DNA of 64,000 nt, taken from Gemmatimonadota bacterium. Its GTDB lineage: Bacteria > Gemmatimonadota > Gemmatimonadetes > Gemmatimonadales > GWC2-71-9. A program made the translations under genes and the position numbers. Of this stretch, positions 7,548 through 16,433 are shown piece after piece; position 1 is the first letter of the stretch, and each line of letters starts with the position of its first letter. The stretch lies in NCBI GenBank assembly GCA_022563595.1, contig JADFNB010000009.1:24064-88063 (forward strand). The letters run 5' to 3'. The notes beneath the pieces are model-generated. The model worked only from the letters and a program-made list of their open reading frames with translations. It made no database searches and was not told where the DNA came from.

Positions 7548-7937
7548 TCAGTCACACTTGACTTGGCCCTCGTTGGGAGCCATAGACGGTGGCGTAGCGT
7601 CGCCAACGAACACGCCGCAGGTCTTCCCTGTACCGGGGTGGGTCGCCGTCGCCGAGAATCCGGTGGCGTTACCGTCTGTCGAGGTAAGCACCACGTCGGT
7701 CGACTCCTTCCACAGGTCGGCCGACACGACGTTGGCGGCGGTACCGTACTGGTTGTAGTCGGCGAAGTACGACTCCTCCGCCGTCACGAAGTTCTTGAGG
7801 TCGCTCGTTATGGTGGCTCTGAAGGCCTTCTCCTTGGTCGCGCCGAACTTGGGGATCGCAATCGCCGCCAGGATGCCGATGATCACAACCACGATCAACA
7901 GCTCGATGAGCGTAAAGCCCTTGGTATTACGAAGCAT
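7548..7937 (-). CDS. pilA: Type IV major pilin (pilin 1)
   Basis: 129 aa. The prepilin leader MLRNTKG is followed by FTLIELLIVVVIIGILAAIAIPKFG, the conserved mature N-terminal helix with Glu5. The globular part has two C-terminal Cys residues (KTCGVFVG and GQVKCD), compatible with the pilin disulfide loop. The ATG at 7935-7937 has a strong GGAGGAG ribosome site. Upstream is a sigma-54 -24/-12 promoter (8012-8026), which gives a 5' leader of about 60 nt. Pilins of this class are polymerised by the PilB/PilC machinery and retracted by PilT, all of which are encoded in this window. The sigma-54 promoter and the nearby pilS-pilR pair support its identity as the main PilA-type subunit. Assignment of 'major' over pilin 2 is inferred from promoter proximity. 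Confidence 0.9.
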   Translation of the reverse strand: MLRNTKGFTLIELLIVVVIIGILAAIAIPKFGATKEKAFRATITSDLKNFVTAEESYFADYNQYGTAANVVSADLWKESTDVVLTSTDGNATGFSATATHPGTGKTCGVFVGDATPPSMAPNEGQVKCD

Positions 7938-8011
7938 ACATGCTCCTCCACAGATTGAGGTGACCCCCTCGGGCTCATCCCGGGGCGTTGACACTTTCAC
8001 CCGGCAGACGG

Positions 8012-8026
8012 GCAACGAGTATGCCA
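8012..8026 (-). promoter_or_regulatory. Sigma-54 (-24/-12) promoter of the pilin genes
   Basis: The minus-strand sequence is TGGCATACTCGTTGC. It matches the sigma-54 consensus (TGGCAC, then TTGC, with GG and GC exactly 10 nt apart) at TGGCA and TTGC, with two differences in the less conserved middle. Transcription would start near 8000, about 63 nt upstream of the pilin 1 start codon. Two NtrC-type activators with intact sigma-54 contact loops, including PilR, are encoded on either side. Confidence 0.82.
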
Positions 8027-8164
8027 ACCCCGGGGTACCGCAGCCAACCCCTTGAGTGACAATGCAGTAGGCGGGCACCGTGCAGGGATTCCACGGCCGC
8101 AACGCCCCGGCTCCCGGGCTATTTGCAATGCGGATTGCGGTTCGCGAGGCGCCACCGGGGCTTC

Positions 8165-10171
8165 CTAGCGGGGTGTGGACGTCCCGTCCCGAAGCTCCAT
8201 GCGGGTGAATCGGGACCGCCCGCCGGGCTCCACCTCGTAGCGGTAGAATCGCCGCCCGGGGTAGCGCGCCGCCAGCACCGCGTTACCGGAGCGCATGTCC
8301 CTCGCCCAAACGACGTCCCCGTCGAGCGTGGCATTATTGAGGTACAGGTACGGCGCGAAGGCGAGGAAACCCCGCCGATCGAAGCCGATCTCTTCCACGC
8401 ACTGCGGTGCAAGCGGCTCCCAGGTAGGAATCCGCAGGTTGCCGTCGCCGGTAACGCCGGCCGGCGCTCCCGGTCGGCCCAGGGCGGCGAGCGCGGCGAG
8501 CCGGGACGAGAGATCGGCCCCCGTGGCGGAACCGCGCTCGGCCTCGTCGAGCGCACGGTGCAGGGTACAGGCGTCTATGGCCGCATACAACCGCGTGGAG
8601 CGGCGCACGGGGACTCCCAGAGCCCACATCCGATTGATGAGCCTGCTGCCCCAGCCGTCGGGGATCAGCACCACGGCATTGTGGATTTCGGCGCGGGCGG
8701 CGTCCCGGTCGGGGTGAAAGTTGAGCGTAGGCGTGGAATCCCTGTACGCCGCGATGCGCCAGGGAGTCAACGACACCGTGCCGACCACCAGCGCCACCGT
8801 GACGGCGGTGAGTGCGGTGAGACCGCCTCCCCCACTCCGCCCCCCGTTCCGTTCGTGGCGCAGCAGGTGCACCGCCCGGGCGACGATCACGACCATCCAG
8901 GACACGGTGCTGTAGAGAAAACGTGGCCCGTAGAAGACGTCGCGGTGCCAGTAGAAGAACAGCAACCCCATCAGCGCCATGACACCTGCGACGGGCAGGG
9001 CGTCACGCACACCCAGTACCCGCCGGCCGAGAACGTACGCCGCGGCCACCAGAAGGAGAACAGGGAACGGGAAGTCGAACAGGTAGCGGTTGAGTTGGTG
9101 CAGGTCGAGGCCGGTGAGCCCAATCGCCCTCGCCGGCGTGAGCGGGACTCCCCAAGGCACGCCGTGGAATCCCAGCGAATGCAGCGGTCCCCACAGGTGG
9201 GTGTAGCCGAATTCCGACCAGTGCCCGGTCGTTCGGGCGTTGAACCACAGGGTCGGGAGGCTACCCACGCTACCGCCCACGAAGATCAGCGCGAACGCCC
9301 AGAGGCGCCGGCGCGCCGCCAGTACAGTCACCAAGGCCACCGGCACCGTGGCGGCAACCGCGTCCAGCGGCCGGAACGCGGTCATCACTCCGAGCAGCGC
9401 TCCGGCGCCGAGCGCCGCGAGGCGCCAACGCCCCCCCCCGAGCGCCGTGGCGCTCGCCGCCGCCCCCACACCGAGTGCCGCGGCCGGGAGGTGGCTCATC
9501 TCGCTCCCCGCGACGGCGAGCGCGAAGGGCGACAGGCACAACAGAACGGCGGCGAGCCGCCCTGTCGTCTCGCCCGCCGTCCACTTGGCGACGCGATAGG
9601 TTCCCGCCACCAGCGCCGCGCCAAACAGCGGATTCAACATCCACCAACCGCCCAGCGCCAGGCCGGCGGCGAGCACCGCTGACTGTCCCGGCGGATACTG
9701 CGAGAACCAGCGTTCCGGCCCGAGGATCATGTGCAACGTCCCGAAGTGCGCCAGTTCGTGAGGCGGCTCGATCCAGAGCCGGCCGGCGAGAAAGATGCGC
9801 CCCTGGAACAGCTGGGCAAACCCGTCGACGTTGCGCGGATTGCCCGCAAACACGAACAGCGTGAACAGCAACGCCAGCGCGGCGAAACTGCCCGCCACTA
9901 CCGCGAGAAACGTCGTGGTCGACCACGAGCCGACGCCCCTTCGCCAAAACTCGAGCAGCCACCCTGCCGCGCGCCGGCGACTCAGGATGAGCAAGACCGT
10001 CGTCGTGCCGACGCTGATCGCCGCACCCCAGAACCACACCGACCAGGCTCCCGTGAACTCGCTCTCTGCAGTGCCAACCAACCAGATCGGCAGTGGCGCC
10101 ACCGACCACACCGCGCCCAATGTCACCAGCCCCGGAAGCAGCTGCCGCGGCCAGTATCTGGGTTCGCTCAC
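8165..10171 (-). CDS. GT-C fold integral membrane glycosyltransferase
   Basis: 668 aa. About ten to twelve hydrophobic segments occupy residues 10-460, followed by a soluble C-terminal region of about 200 residues. The first large extracytoplasmic loop carries an acidic residue in NPRNVDGFAQLFQGRIFLAGRL, then SQYPPGQSAVLA. This resembles the catalytic-Asp loop of PMT/ArnT-like GT-C enzymes, which use polyprenyl-phosphate sugars as donors. The gene starts with GTG 7 nt after the stop of a polyprenyl-phosphate-sugar synthase-like GT2 gene. A pair like that would make a lipid-linked sugar in the cytoplasm and transfer it outside. Its place between pilR and the pilins suggests pilin or surface glycosylation, but the acceptor is unknown. 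Lipid modification is an alternative. Confidence 0.75.
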   Translation of the reverse strand: MSEPRYWPRQLLPGLVTLGAVWSVAPLPIWLVGTAESEFTGAWSVWFWGAAISVGTTTVLLILSRRRAAGWLLEFWRRGVGSWSTTTFLAVVAGSFAALALLFTLFVFAGNPRNVDGFAQLFQGRIFLAGRLWIEPPHELAHFGTLHMILGPERWFSQYPPGQSAVLAAGLALGGWWMLNPLFGAALVAGTYRVAKWTAGETTGRLAAVLLCLSPFALAVAGSEMSHLPAAALGVGAAASATALGGGRWRLAALGAGALLGVMTAFRPLDAVAATVPVALVTVLAARRRLWAFALIFVGGSVGSLPTLWFNARTTGHWSEFGYTHLWGPLHSLGFHGVPWGVPLTPARAIGLTGLDLHQLNRYLFDFPFPVLLLVAAAYVLGRRVLGVRDALPVAGVMALMGLLFFYWHRDVFYGPRFLYSTVSWMVVIVARAVHLLRHERNGGRSGGGGLTALTAVTVALVVGTVSLTPWRIAAYRDSTPTLNFHPDRDAARAEIHNAVVLIPDGWGSRLINRMWALGVPVRRSTRLYAAIDACTLHRALDEAERGSATGADLSSRLAALAALGRPGAPAGVTGDGNLRIPTWEPLAPQCVEEIGFDRRGFLAFAPYLYLNNATLDGDVVWARDMRSGNAVLAARYPGRRFYRYEVEPGGRSRFTRMELRDGTSTPR

Positions 10172-10178
10172 GGCCAGG

Positions 10179-10949
10179 TTATGCGCTACGATGTCGCGCA
10201 GTCAGCAGATTGAAGCGCAAGATGTGCCAGATCGCCGCCACCCCGTCCCGCCAATCGATCTTTTTCCCCTCGGCATAGGTGCGTCCTGCGTAGCTGATCG
10301 GGACCTCCCATATGCGCGCGCCGGCCCGCGCCAGTCGCGCGGTGAGTTCCACCTCTATCCCGAACCGGTTCGACGTCAATCCGAGCGACTTGAGGAGATC
10401 CGCCCGCGCCATCTTGAAGCAGGTCTCCATGTCTGTGAGGTTCAGGTCGGTCAGCATGTTCGACAAGAGCGTCAGGAACCGGTTGCCCAACGAATGCCAG
10501 AAGTAGAGCACCCGGTGCGGGCCCGCCTGAAACCGCGACCCGAACACCGCGTCGGCTTTGCCGAGCCGTATCGGTTCGAGCAGCACGGCGTACTCCTGCG
10601 GATCGTACTCTAGGTCCGCGTCCTGGATCACGACCACGTGCCCCGTGGCCGCGTTGATGCCCGCTCGGACCGCGGCGCCCTTGCCCCTGTTCTCCGGCTG
10701 GTGAATCACCTGCCGCACCAGACCTTCGGCGTGGAGACGGTCCAGGATCTCGCCGGTGCGATCAGTCGAGCAGTCGTCGATGGCGATCAGCTCGATCTGG
10801 AGCGGCACGGTTTGGACGCGCTGCACCGCTTCGTCGATCGTCGCCTCCTCGTTGTACGCCGCCATGATCACGGAGAGGATGATGTCGTCCCGGTTCCGGG
10901 GAACTTCTGGACGGAAGGGCGAGGCCGAAAGATCACTCGCCGTCGGCAT
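10179..10949 (-). CDS. GT2-family glycosyltransferase (polyprenyl-phosphate mannose/glucose synthase-like)
   Basis: 256 aa. GT-A fold signature: SVIMAAYNEEATIDEAV at the N-terminal nucleotide-binding strand, IAIDDCSTDRTGEI, RGKGAAVRAG, and the metal-binding DxD in IQDADLEYD. Family members of this length (DPM1/DPS-like) transfer a sugar from a nucleotide sugar to polyprenyl phosphate at the cytoplasmic membrane face. No C-terminal transmembrane pair or GtrA domain is seen. The start overlaps the last codons of pilR by 17 nt, so it is in the pilS-pilR operon, and the GT-C gene follows after 7 nt. The likely role is donor synthesis for that enzyme; the sugar is not determinable. Confidence 0.85.
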   Translation of the reverse strand: MPTASDLSASPFRPEVPRNRDDIILSVIMAAYNEEATIDEAVQRVQTVPLQIELIAIDDCSTDRTGEILDRLHAEGLVRQVIHQPENRGKGAAVRAGINAATGHVVVIQDADLEYDPQEYAVLLEPIRLGKADAVFGSRFQAGPHRVLYFWHSLGNRFLTLLSNMLTDLNLTDMETCFKMARADLLKSLGLTSNRFGIEVELTARLARAGARIWEVPISYAGRTYAEGKKIDWRDGVAAIWHILRFNLLTARHRSA

Positions 10950-12306
10950 CGTAGCGCGACAGCTTGCGATAGAGGGTGGAGGGATCGATGCCGAGCACCT
11001 GTGCCGCGCGCGACTTGTTGCCACCTTCGTTCTGCAGCACCCACATGATGTACGCCCGCTCGATCGTCTCCAGGGTCGGGTTGTCGTACCGGCCCTCCGA
11101 AACCAGCGGCTCGGCGCGTCGGGCGGTGATGCTCTCGGGGAGATCGGCAACCGTGATCTCGTGACCGTGGCATAGTATGAGCGCATGCTCGAGCGCGTTT
11201 TCCAGCTCTCGTACGTTGCCGGGCCAGTCGTATGCCATGATCGCGTCCAGCGCTTCTTGCGAGAGTACCCGTAGCTCATCCGACCGCTGGGTGGCGAATC
11301 GTCGTAGCGCACCTTCAGCCAGTAGGCGGATGTCTTCACGCCGATCCCGTAGCGCGGGGAGGCGGAGCGCGATCACGTTGAGCCTATAGTAAAGATCGGC
11401 CCGGAAGTGGCCTTCCCGGATTGCCTCGTCCAGATCCTTGTTGGTGGCGGCGATGATGCGGACGTCCACCGGGATCGGCTGCGTCCCGCCGACCGGGAAC
11501 GCCTCACGCTCTTGGAGCACCCGGAGGAGCTTCACCTGTGTCGCCGGCTGCATCTCGGCGATCTCGTCGAGAAAGAACGTTCCGCCCTGCGCAGCGTTGA
11601 AGAGCCCCTGCTTGTCCCGCACCGCCCCGGTAAACGATCCTCTGACGTGGCCGAACAGCTCCGATTCCAACAGGCCTTCGGGAAGCGCACCACAGTTGAT
11701 CGAGAAGAACGGGCCGTCACTCCGCTCTGAGAGTTCGTGAATGTAGCGAGCGATAACCTCCTTGCCCGTTCCGCTCTCACCCAACACCAGCACAGTGGAG
11801 TCTGTGGGGGCGACCTGCTCGGCGAGGGTGATCAGCTCGGTGAACCGCTTGGACTTGCCGATCGGCATCGCGATCCGCCGCGTGTCGCGGCGCCGGATCA
11901 CGCGCTTGAGATGCTTATTCTCGGATCGGAGCTGGCGATACTCGGCCGCGCGATGGCAGATAGCAACCATGTCATCGTTGGAAAACGGTTTCTGGATGTA
12001 GTAGAAGGCGCCCCGGTTCACTGCCTGGATCGCGCTCTGCAAGGACGCCTGTGCCGTCATGAGTATCACCGGCGTTTCGGGATCGCGCTCGCGTACCGCT
12101 TCCAGAATGTCGATCCCGGAAACCTGGGGCATGCGCACATCGGTTAGCACGATATCCGGGGTTGCCGACTTGAGCGAGTCGAGCCCGGCCTTACCTCCCT
12201 GCGCCGTATCGACCGAGAATCCGGAGTTCTTCAGAAGGATGCGCAGCGTATCGAGAATGCCCGACTCATCATCTATCACCAGAATCGACGGCTGGTTGTG
12301 GCTCAT
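10933..12306 (-). CDS. pilR: Type IV pilus response regulator PilR
   Basis: 457 aa. Receiver domain about 1-125 with D12-D13, phospho-acceptor D56 (IVLTDVRMP) and KPF lysine. AAA+ domain about 145-385 with GESGTGKE, a GSFTGA variant of the GAFTGA sigma-54 contact loop, and FFLDEIAEM. C-terminal Fis-type HTH (GGNKSRAAQVLGIDPSTLYRKL). The Ser in place of Ala at the second position is a common functional variant. It overlaps the upstream six-TM kinase gene by 4 nt, and that kinase has PilS architecture. PilR activates pilA from a sigma-54 promoter in well-studied species, and such a promoter is present 3 kb downstream at 8012-8026. Confidence in the PilR name rests on partner and context. Confidence 0.9.
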   Translation of the reverse strand: MSHNQPSILVIDDESGILDTLRILLKNSGFSVDTAQGGKAGLDSLKSATPDIVLTDVRMPQVSGIDILEAVRERDPETPVILMTAQASLQSAIQAVNRGAFYYIQKPFSNDDMVAICHRAAEYRQLRSENKHLKRVIRRRDTRRIAMPIGKSKRFTELITLAEQVAPTDSTVLVLGESGTGKEVIARYIHELSERSDGPFFSINCGALPEGLLESELFGHVRGSFTGAVRDKQGLFNAAQGGTFFLDEIAEMQPATQVKLLRVLQEREAFPVGGTQPIPVDVRIIAATNKDLDEAIREGHFRADLYYRLNVIALRLPALRDRREDIRLLAEGALRRFATQRSDELRVLSQEALDAIMAYDWPGNVRELENALEHALILCHGHEITVADLPESITARRAEPLVSEGRYDNPTLETIERAYIMWVLQNEGGNKSRAAQVLGIDPSTLYRKLSRYDADGE

Positions 12307-13982
12307 GCGGTGGCCTCCCGGCTTCCGTCCGTCGGAAGGAGGATGGTGAAGGTAGTTCCCCTGTGCTGCGCCGACTCCACGAACACAAAACCCCGGTGTG
12401 CCTGGACCGCGCGTTGTACGACCGCGAGGCCTAGGCCCGATCCGCCGGCACGACCGGTCACGAACGGCTCGAACACGCGCTCCCTCAGCTCCACCGGAAT
12501 GCCGGGTCCGTCATCGGAGATCCGCAGCAGCACCGCCGACTCCAGCGATACGCCTTGAGGGAGGTCAGACGGCGTCGCCCTTCTGGCATCGATCGTCACA
12601 TTCACCTTGCCTCCTGCAGCTTGCACCGCGTTCAGCACGAGATTCACCACCACCCGGTGAAGCAGGTCCTCGTCGCCTTCCAACTGCGGACATTCCCCCA
12701 CGATCCGGATGTCGGTTTCCTGCCCGCACGACGGGTGCTGCCTCACGACATCCACCGCCGAGTGCAGCAGACGCCTGAGGTCGATAGGCTTGGACAGCGC
12801 CACCCGCACCCGAGAGAACTCCAAGAACTCGTTGAGCAGGCGAGACAGGCGATCGCTCTCGCGAATGACCAGCTGTCCGAGAAACCGCTCATCTTCGGAG
12901 GCCTGCATCGACTCGGCGAGCTGCTCGACCGACGACCGGATCGACGCCAACGGGTTCTTGATCTCGTGCGCCAGCGACGCGGATAGCTCGGCCACGGCCT
13001 CGAGCCGCTGGGCGCGTACATTGAGTTCCTCGATCCGTTTCTGATCGGAGATGTCCGTGAAGATCACCGTGACCGACGGGGGCCCCTCGGTACCCGCTTC
13101 GAGCACGGTGGTGGTCATACCGATCTCGCAGGATCGCCCCTGGTACACAACGCGCCCTTCCCCCCGCTGTATCGGGCGGCCCTCCCGCTGGGTAGCCAGG
13201 ATCGCCGCCGCCAGCTCGTGCGACCGCGCGTCCAGGAACGCAAGTACAGGTCGTCCCAGGTAGTCGGCCGTGCTGAAGGAGAGCAGTCGCTCCGCCGCCG
13301 GGTTGGCGAACAAGAGATGTCCCTCGCCGTCCACCGTAACCACCCCGCTGCTGATCTTTCGCAGGATGTCGCCCGCCTGGAGCCGCAGCCGCTTGACCTC
13401 TTTCTTAAGCACCTCACGCTCCTGGCCCACGACACGCACGCGACTCGCCAACCACCCAGTGGCAATGGCGACCGTCACGAACACCCCGATCTGCAACCCC
13501 ACCATCACGGTAAGCTGCTCCGGGTAACCCACCACTATGTCGGTGACGAAGAGAGAGCTGGCGAGGATGGTGACGAGCAGGCTGGATGCCAGGGGCAGGA
13601 GCACCGCCGCTACGGCGATGACGAGAATGAACAACGGGATGAAGTCGCTCTCCGCCCCGCCGGTCACATGCACGACCGTAGTGATGAGAGCGATATCGAA
13701 AAAGGCCTGAACGTAGATGAACGTGGCGCCGGGCGGCCGCCGCAGGATGTGAGTGTAGAACGCGGAGGCGCCGCTTATCGCCAGCGAGGCTAGCGCCGCA
13801 ACCGCAAGAACGACAAGAACTTCTGGAGGCACCGCCTGGTAGTCGAATGCAGCGGCGACGAACACGACCGTCGAGACGAGCACGCGACCCACGTAGACCC
13901 ACTGCAAGATCCCGAGCGGGTTGGGCTTGGCACTCTCGAACGCGGCCGGCGCGGTCCGTTGGTCGTCGGAAGGCGGTCGCAT
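12303..13982 (-). CDS. pilS: Type IV pilus sensor kinase PilS (six TM, PAS)
   Basis: 559 aa from the ATG at 13980-13982; a TTG 17 codons upstream is less likely. Six hydrophobic helices lie in about residues 28-180 with very short loops, the PilS-type sensory module that senses pilin in the inner membrane. A linker coiled coil and a PAS domain (about 206-310) follow. The HisKA domain has phospho-acceptor H339 (SLAHEIKNPLAS), and the HATPase domain has NLVLNAVQAA, DDGPGIP and GSGLGLAVV. It overlaps pilR by 4 nt. In the known system, PilS monitors the PilA pool in the membrane and adjusts pilin transcription via PilR. All motifs needed are present. Confidence 0.9.
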   Translation of the reverse strand: MRPPSDDQRTAPAAFESAKPNPLGILQWVYVGRVLVSTVVFVAAAFDYQAVPPEVLVVLAVAALASLAISGASAFYTHILRRPPGATFIYVQAFFDIALITTVVHVTGGAESDFIPLFILVIAVAAVLLPLASSLLVTILASSLFVTDIVVGYPEQLTVMVGLQIGVFVTVAIATGWLASRVRVVGQEREVLKKEVKRLRLQAGDILRKISSGVVTVDGEGHLLFANPAAERLLSFSTADYLGRPVLAFLDARSHELAAAILATQREGRPIQRGEGRVVYQGRSCEIGMTTTVLEAGTEGPPSVTVIFTDISDQKRIEELNVRAQRLEAVAELSASLAHEIKNPLASIRSSVEQLAESMQASEDERFLGQLVIRESDRLSRLLNEFLEFSRVRVALSKPIDLRRLLHSAVDVVRQHPSCGQETDIRIVGECPQLEGDEDLLHRVVVNLVLNAVQAAGGKVNVTIDARRATPSDLPQGVSLESAVLLRISDDGPGIPVELRERVFEPFVTGRAGGSGLGLAVVQRAVQAHRGFVFVESAQHRGTTFTILLPTDGSREATA

Positions 13983-14108
13983 AGCGGGAAGTATCGGAAG
14001 GGGTCTCGCAAAGTGCAATGCCGCAGCATGCAAGCACGGCGTACACGACGCACGCCGGCGGGCAGACAGCTTGAGGGGACCTACGTCGAGTCCGTGATGC
14101 TTCCGTCG

Positions 14109-14591
14109 CTATGCCCGCCGCAGCGACACGATTATGACGGGCTCGACGGGCACGTCGCCGTGCATGCCCCGGTTGGCAGTCTTCACCGCGGCGATCCGGT
14201 CTACCACATCCATCCCCTCGGTAACGCGTCCGAAGACGGCGTACCCGAAATCGCGTCCGCCATGATCCAGGAACGTGCTGTCGGCCAGATTGATGAAGAA
14301 CTGCGACGTGGCGCTGTCGGCCTCCTGGGTCCGTGCCATCGCCAGCGTACCGCGCGTGTTCTTCACTCCGTTGTCCGCTTCGTTCTTGATCGGCGACCGA
14401 GCGGCCCGTTCGCCCATATCCGGGGCGAATCCACCGCCCTGGATCATGAAGCCCGGAATCACCCGATGAAAGATCGTCCCGTCGAAATGGCCGTCATCGA
14501 CATACTCCAGGAAATTGGCGACCGTGACGGGCGCGTCGGCGGTGAAGAGCTCTACGGTGATGTCGCCTAGGCTGGTGGACAGAACGATCAT
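14109..14591 (-). CDS. Cyclophilin-type peptidyl-prolyl cis-trans isomerase
   Basis: 160 aa, the size of bacterial cyclophilin domains such as PpiB. Active-site features are visible: [13 protein letters not shown] (catalytic Arg), [16 protein letters not shown] (Gln/Phe of the proline pocket) and [18 protein letters not shown]. There is no signal peptide, so it is cytoplasmic. It catalyses proline isomerisation during protein folding. It follows msrB by 36 nt on the same strand and is probably co-transcribed with it, making a small proteostasis/oxidative-repair pair inside the pilus island. Confidence 0.93.
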   Translation of the reverse strand: MIVLSTSLGDITVELFTADAPVTVANFLEYVDDGHFDGTIFHRVIPGFMIQGGGFAPDMGERAARSPIKNEADNGVKNTRGTLAMARTQEADSATSQFFINLADSTFLDHGGRDFGYAVFGRVTEGMDVVDRIAAVKTANRGMHGDVPVEPVIIVSLRRA

Positions 14592-14627
14592 GGCAGTTCT
14601 CCTGCCCCGTCGGGGCGACGGCCATTT

Positions 14628-15029
14628 TCACTCTATGCGGTCGAACTTGAGCGCCGCGGAATTGATACAATACCGCAGGCCCGTCGCGGGCGGCCCGTCC
14701 GAGAACACGTGGCCGAGGTGCGCGTCGCAGCGGGCACACACGACCTCGGTACGCCGCATCTCCAGCGCGTCGTCGGGAACGGTCTCAACGTTCGCCGCAT
14801 CGAGGGGTTCGAGGAAGCTCGGCCAACCCGTGCCGGACTCGAACTTGGTCTCCGAGGAGAAGAGCCTTGCGTTGCAGCAAACGCACCGGTACACGCCGGG
14901 ATCCTTGGCATTCCAGTACGCGCCGGTGAATGGGGGTTCCGTACCCTTCTTCCGGGTGACGTAGTACTGCTCGGGCGTGAGCGCACGTGCCCACTCGGCA
15001 TCCGATCTTTCGGTCTTTGCGTCGCTCAC
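14628..15029 (-). CDS. msrB: Peptide-methionine (R)-S-oxide reductase MsrB
   Basis: 133 aa from the GTG at 15027-15029, which has GGGAG 7 nt upstream; the reading frame continues upstream without recognisable homology. The structural zinc is held by two CxxC pairs (C49/C52 and C98/C101). The catalytic Cys is C121 in the RYCINSAAL motif, and the conserved GTGWPSF and [10 protein letters not shown] motifs are intact. It reduces methionine-R-sulfoxide in proteins, using thioredoxin. No signal peptide is present. Confidence 0.94.
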   Translation of the reverse strand: MSDAKTERSDAEWARALTPEQYYVTRKKGTEPPFTGAYWNAKDPGVYRCVCCNARLFSSETKFESGTGWPSFLEPLDAANVETVPDDALEMRRTEVVCARCDAHLGHVFSDGPPATGLRYCINSAALKFDRIE

Positions 15030-15164
15030 GTCGGTCTCCCGCTTCGGTACTGTCGCGGTGGGGACATCGTAACCCCGCCGGCCCGGCTCCAAAATCATCC
15101 CGGCCGGGCTCCAGGGCGAGGAACACCGCGTCCTGACCCTGTATCGTCGAGGTGCGGCTGGTGA

Positions 15165-15196
15165 AAACGGCGGGCCTCGCCGTGAAGCGGGCCCGC
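15165..15196 (-). terminator. Terminator of the pilB-pilT-pilC operon
   Basis: A 7-bp GC stem (15170-15176 with 15190-15196) is followed on the minus strand by CGTTTTCACC. It lies 28 nt beyond the pilC stop and before the msrB upstream region. Confidence 0.55.
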
Positions 15197-15224
15197 AGGA
15201 CACGGCCCGGTGACGTCGGGTGCG

Positions 15225-16415
15225 CTACTGGACGGTTTCGATCATCCCGAAGATCGGCAAGTACATGGCCACGATCATGCCGCCGACGATCACGCCGAGC
15301 ACGACGATCATGATGGGCTCCATGAGCGACAGGAGCGAACCCACCGCAGTGTCGACCTCATCGTCGTAGAAGTCGGCGATCTTCGTCAGCATCTCGTCGA
15401 GACCGCCGGTGGCTTCCCCGACGGCGATCATGGACGTGACCATCGGCGGGAAGACTCCCGATCGCTCCAGCGGTCGGGCGATCGTTTCGCCTCCCGCAAT
15501 CGAGCTGCGCGACTCCATGACCGCGTCATGGATCACCCGGTTGCCGGCTGTGCGGGCCGTGATCTCGAGACCCTCGAGGATCGAGACGCCGGACGAGACC
15601 AGCGTGCCGAGGGTCCGCGTGAACCGCGACACGGCGGACTTGCGCAGCAGGTCGCCCAGAACCGGCGCATGGAGCAGCAGGCGATCGATGACCAGCTTGC
15701 CGCCATCCGTTCCATAGTACCATTTGATGCCGTACCCCGAGCCGGCAACGATCGCGATGAGCAGCCACCACTTGGTCTGTAGGAAATCGCTCATGAAGAT
15801 GACGATCTTCGTCGGGAGCGGCAGTTCCATGTCGACCGAGTTGAACATGTCCTGGAACGTCGGGATCACGAAGATCAGGAGCACCACGATCGCCATGCCG
15901 GCCACGGAGAAGATGACGGCCGGGTAGATCATCGCCCCCTTCACCTTCCGGATGATCGCGTCGTTCTTCTCCAAGAATGTCGCGAGCCGCAGCAGGATCG
16001 TGTCGAGGATACCTCCCGCCTCACCGGCGGCTACCATGTTCACGAACAGGTCGCTGAACGCGTTCTTGTGTTTCGAGAGGGCGTCGGCGAGCGTGTTCCC
16101 GCTCTCGACGTCATAGACGACTTGCCTCGCGACTTCAGAGAGGATCTTGTTGTCGGTCTGCTTCGCCAGGATATCGAGCGCCTGGACCAACGGCAGACCG
16201 GCGTTGATCATGGTCGCGAACTGCCGCGTAAAGATGACGATGTCGCGTGTGGGGACCCGGCCCCGGATCTTGGCCTTCTTGGCCTCGCGCAACCGAACGA
16301 GGACCATCCGATTCTTCCGGAGCTGCGACACCACTTCGTCGCGCGACGACGCGTCCATTGTCCCTGTGGTTTCTTTTCCCTGCAGGTTGCGCGCTGTGTA
16401 TTCAAACCTCGGCAT
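15225..16415 (-). CDS. pilC: Type IV pilus inner-membrane platform protein PilC
   Basis: 396 aa, the family's usual length. Two GspF/PilC repeats: a cytoplasmic helical domain (about 60-165; FTRQFATMINAGLPLVQALD), a TM helix (about 165-190), a central TM (about 210-230), a second helical domain (about 260-365; FTRTLGTLVSSGVSILEGLE) and a C-terminal TM helix (about 368-390). The N-terminal MPRFEYTARNLQGK is typical. PilC couples the PilB and PilT motor ATPases to pilin insertion. It is the last gene of pilB-pilT-pilC, 18 nt after pilT. Confidence 0.95.
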   Translation of the reverse strand: MPRFEYTARNLQGKETTGTMDASSRDEVVSQLRKNRMVLVRLREAKKAKIRGRVPTRDIVIFTRQFATMINAGLPLVQALDILAKQTDNKILSEVARQVVYDVESGNTLADALSKHKNAFSDLFVNMVAAGEAGGILDTILLRLATFLEKNDAIIRKVKGAMIYPAVIFSVAGMAIVVLLIFVIPTFQDMFNSVDMELPLPTKIVIFMSDFLQTKWWLLIAIVAGSGYGIKWYYGTDGGKLVIDRLLLHAPVLGDLLRKSAVSRFTRTLGTLVSSGVSILEGLEITARTAGNRVIHDAVMESRSSIAGGETIARPLERSGVFPPMVTSMIAVGEATGGLDEMLTKIADFYDDEVDTAVGSLLSLMEPIMIVVLGVIVGGMIVAMYLPIFGMIETVQ

Positions 16416-16433
16416 ACGTTCTCCCCGTATCCG

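Noticed and set aside
13990..14025. A sigma-54-like CGGCATTGCACTTTGC upstream of pilS
   Set aside because: The GG-GC spacing is 11 nt instead of 10, and sigma-54 promoters do not tolerate this.
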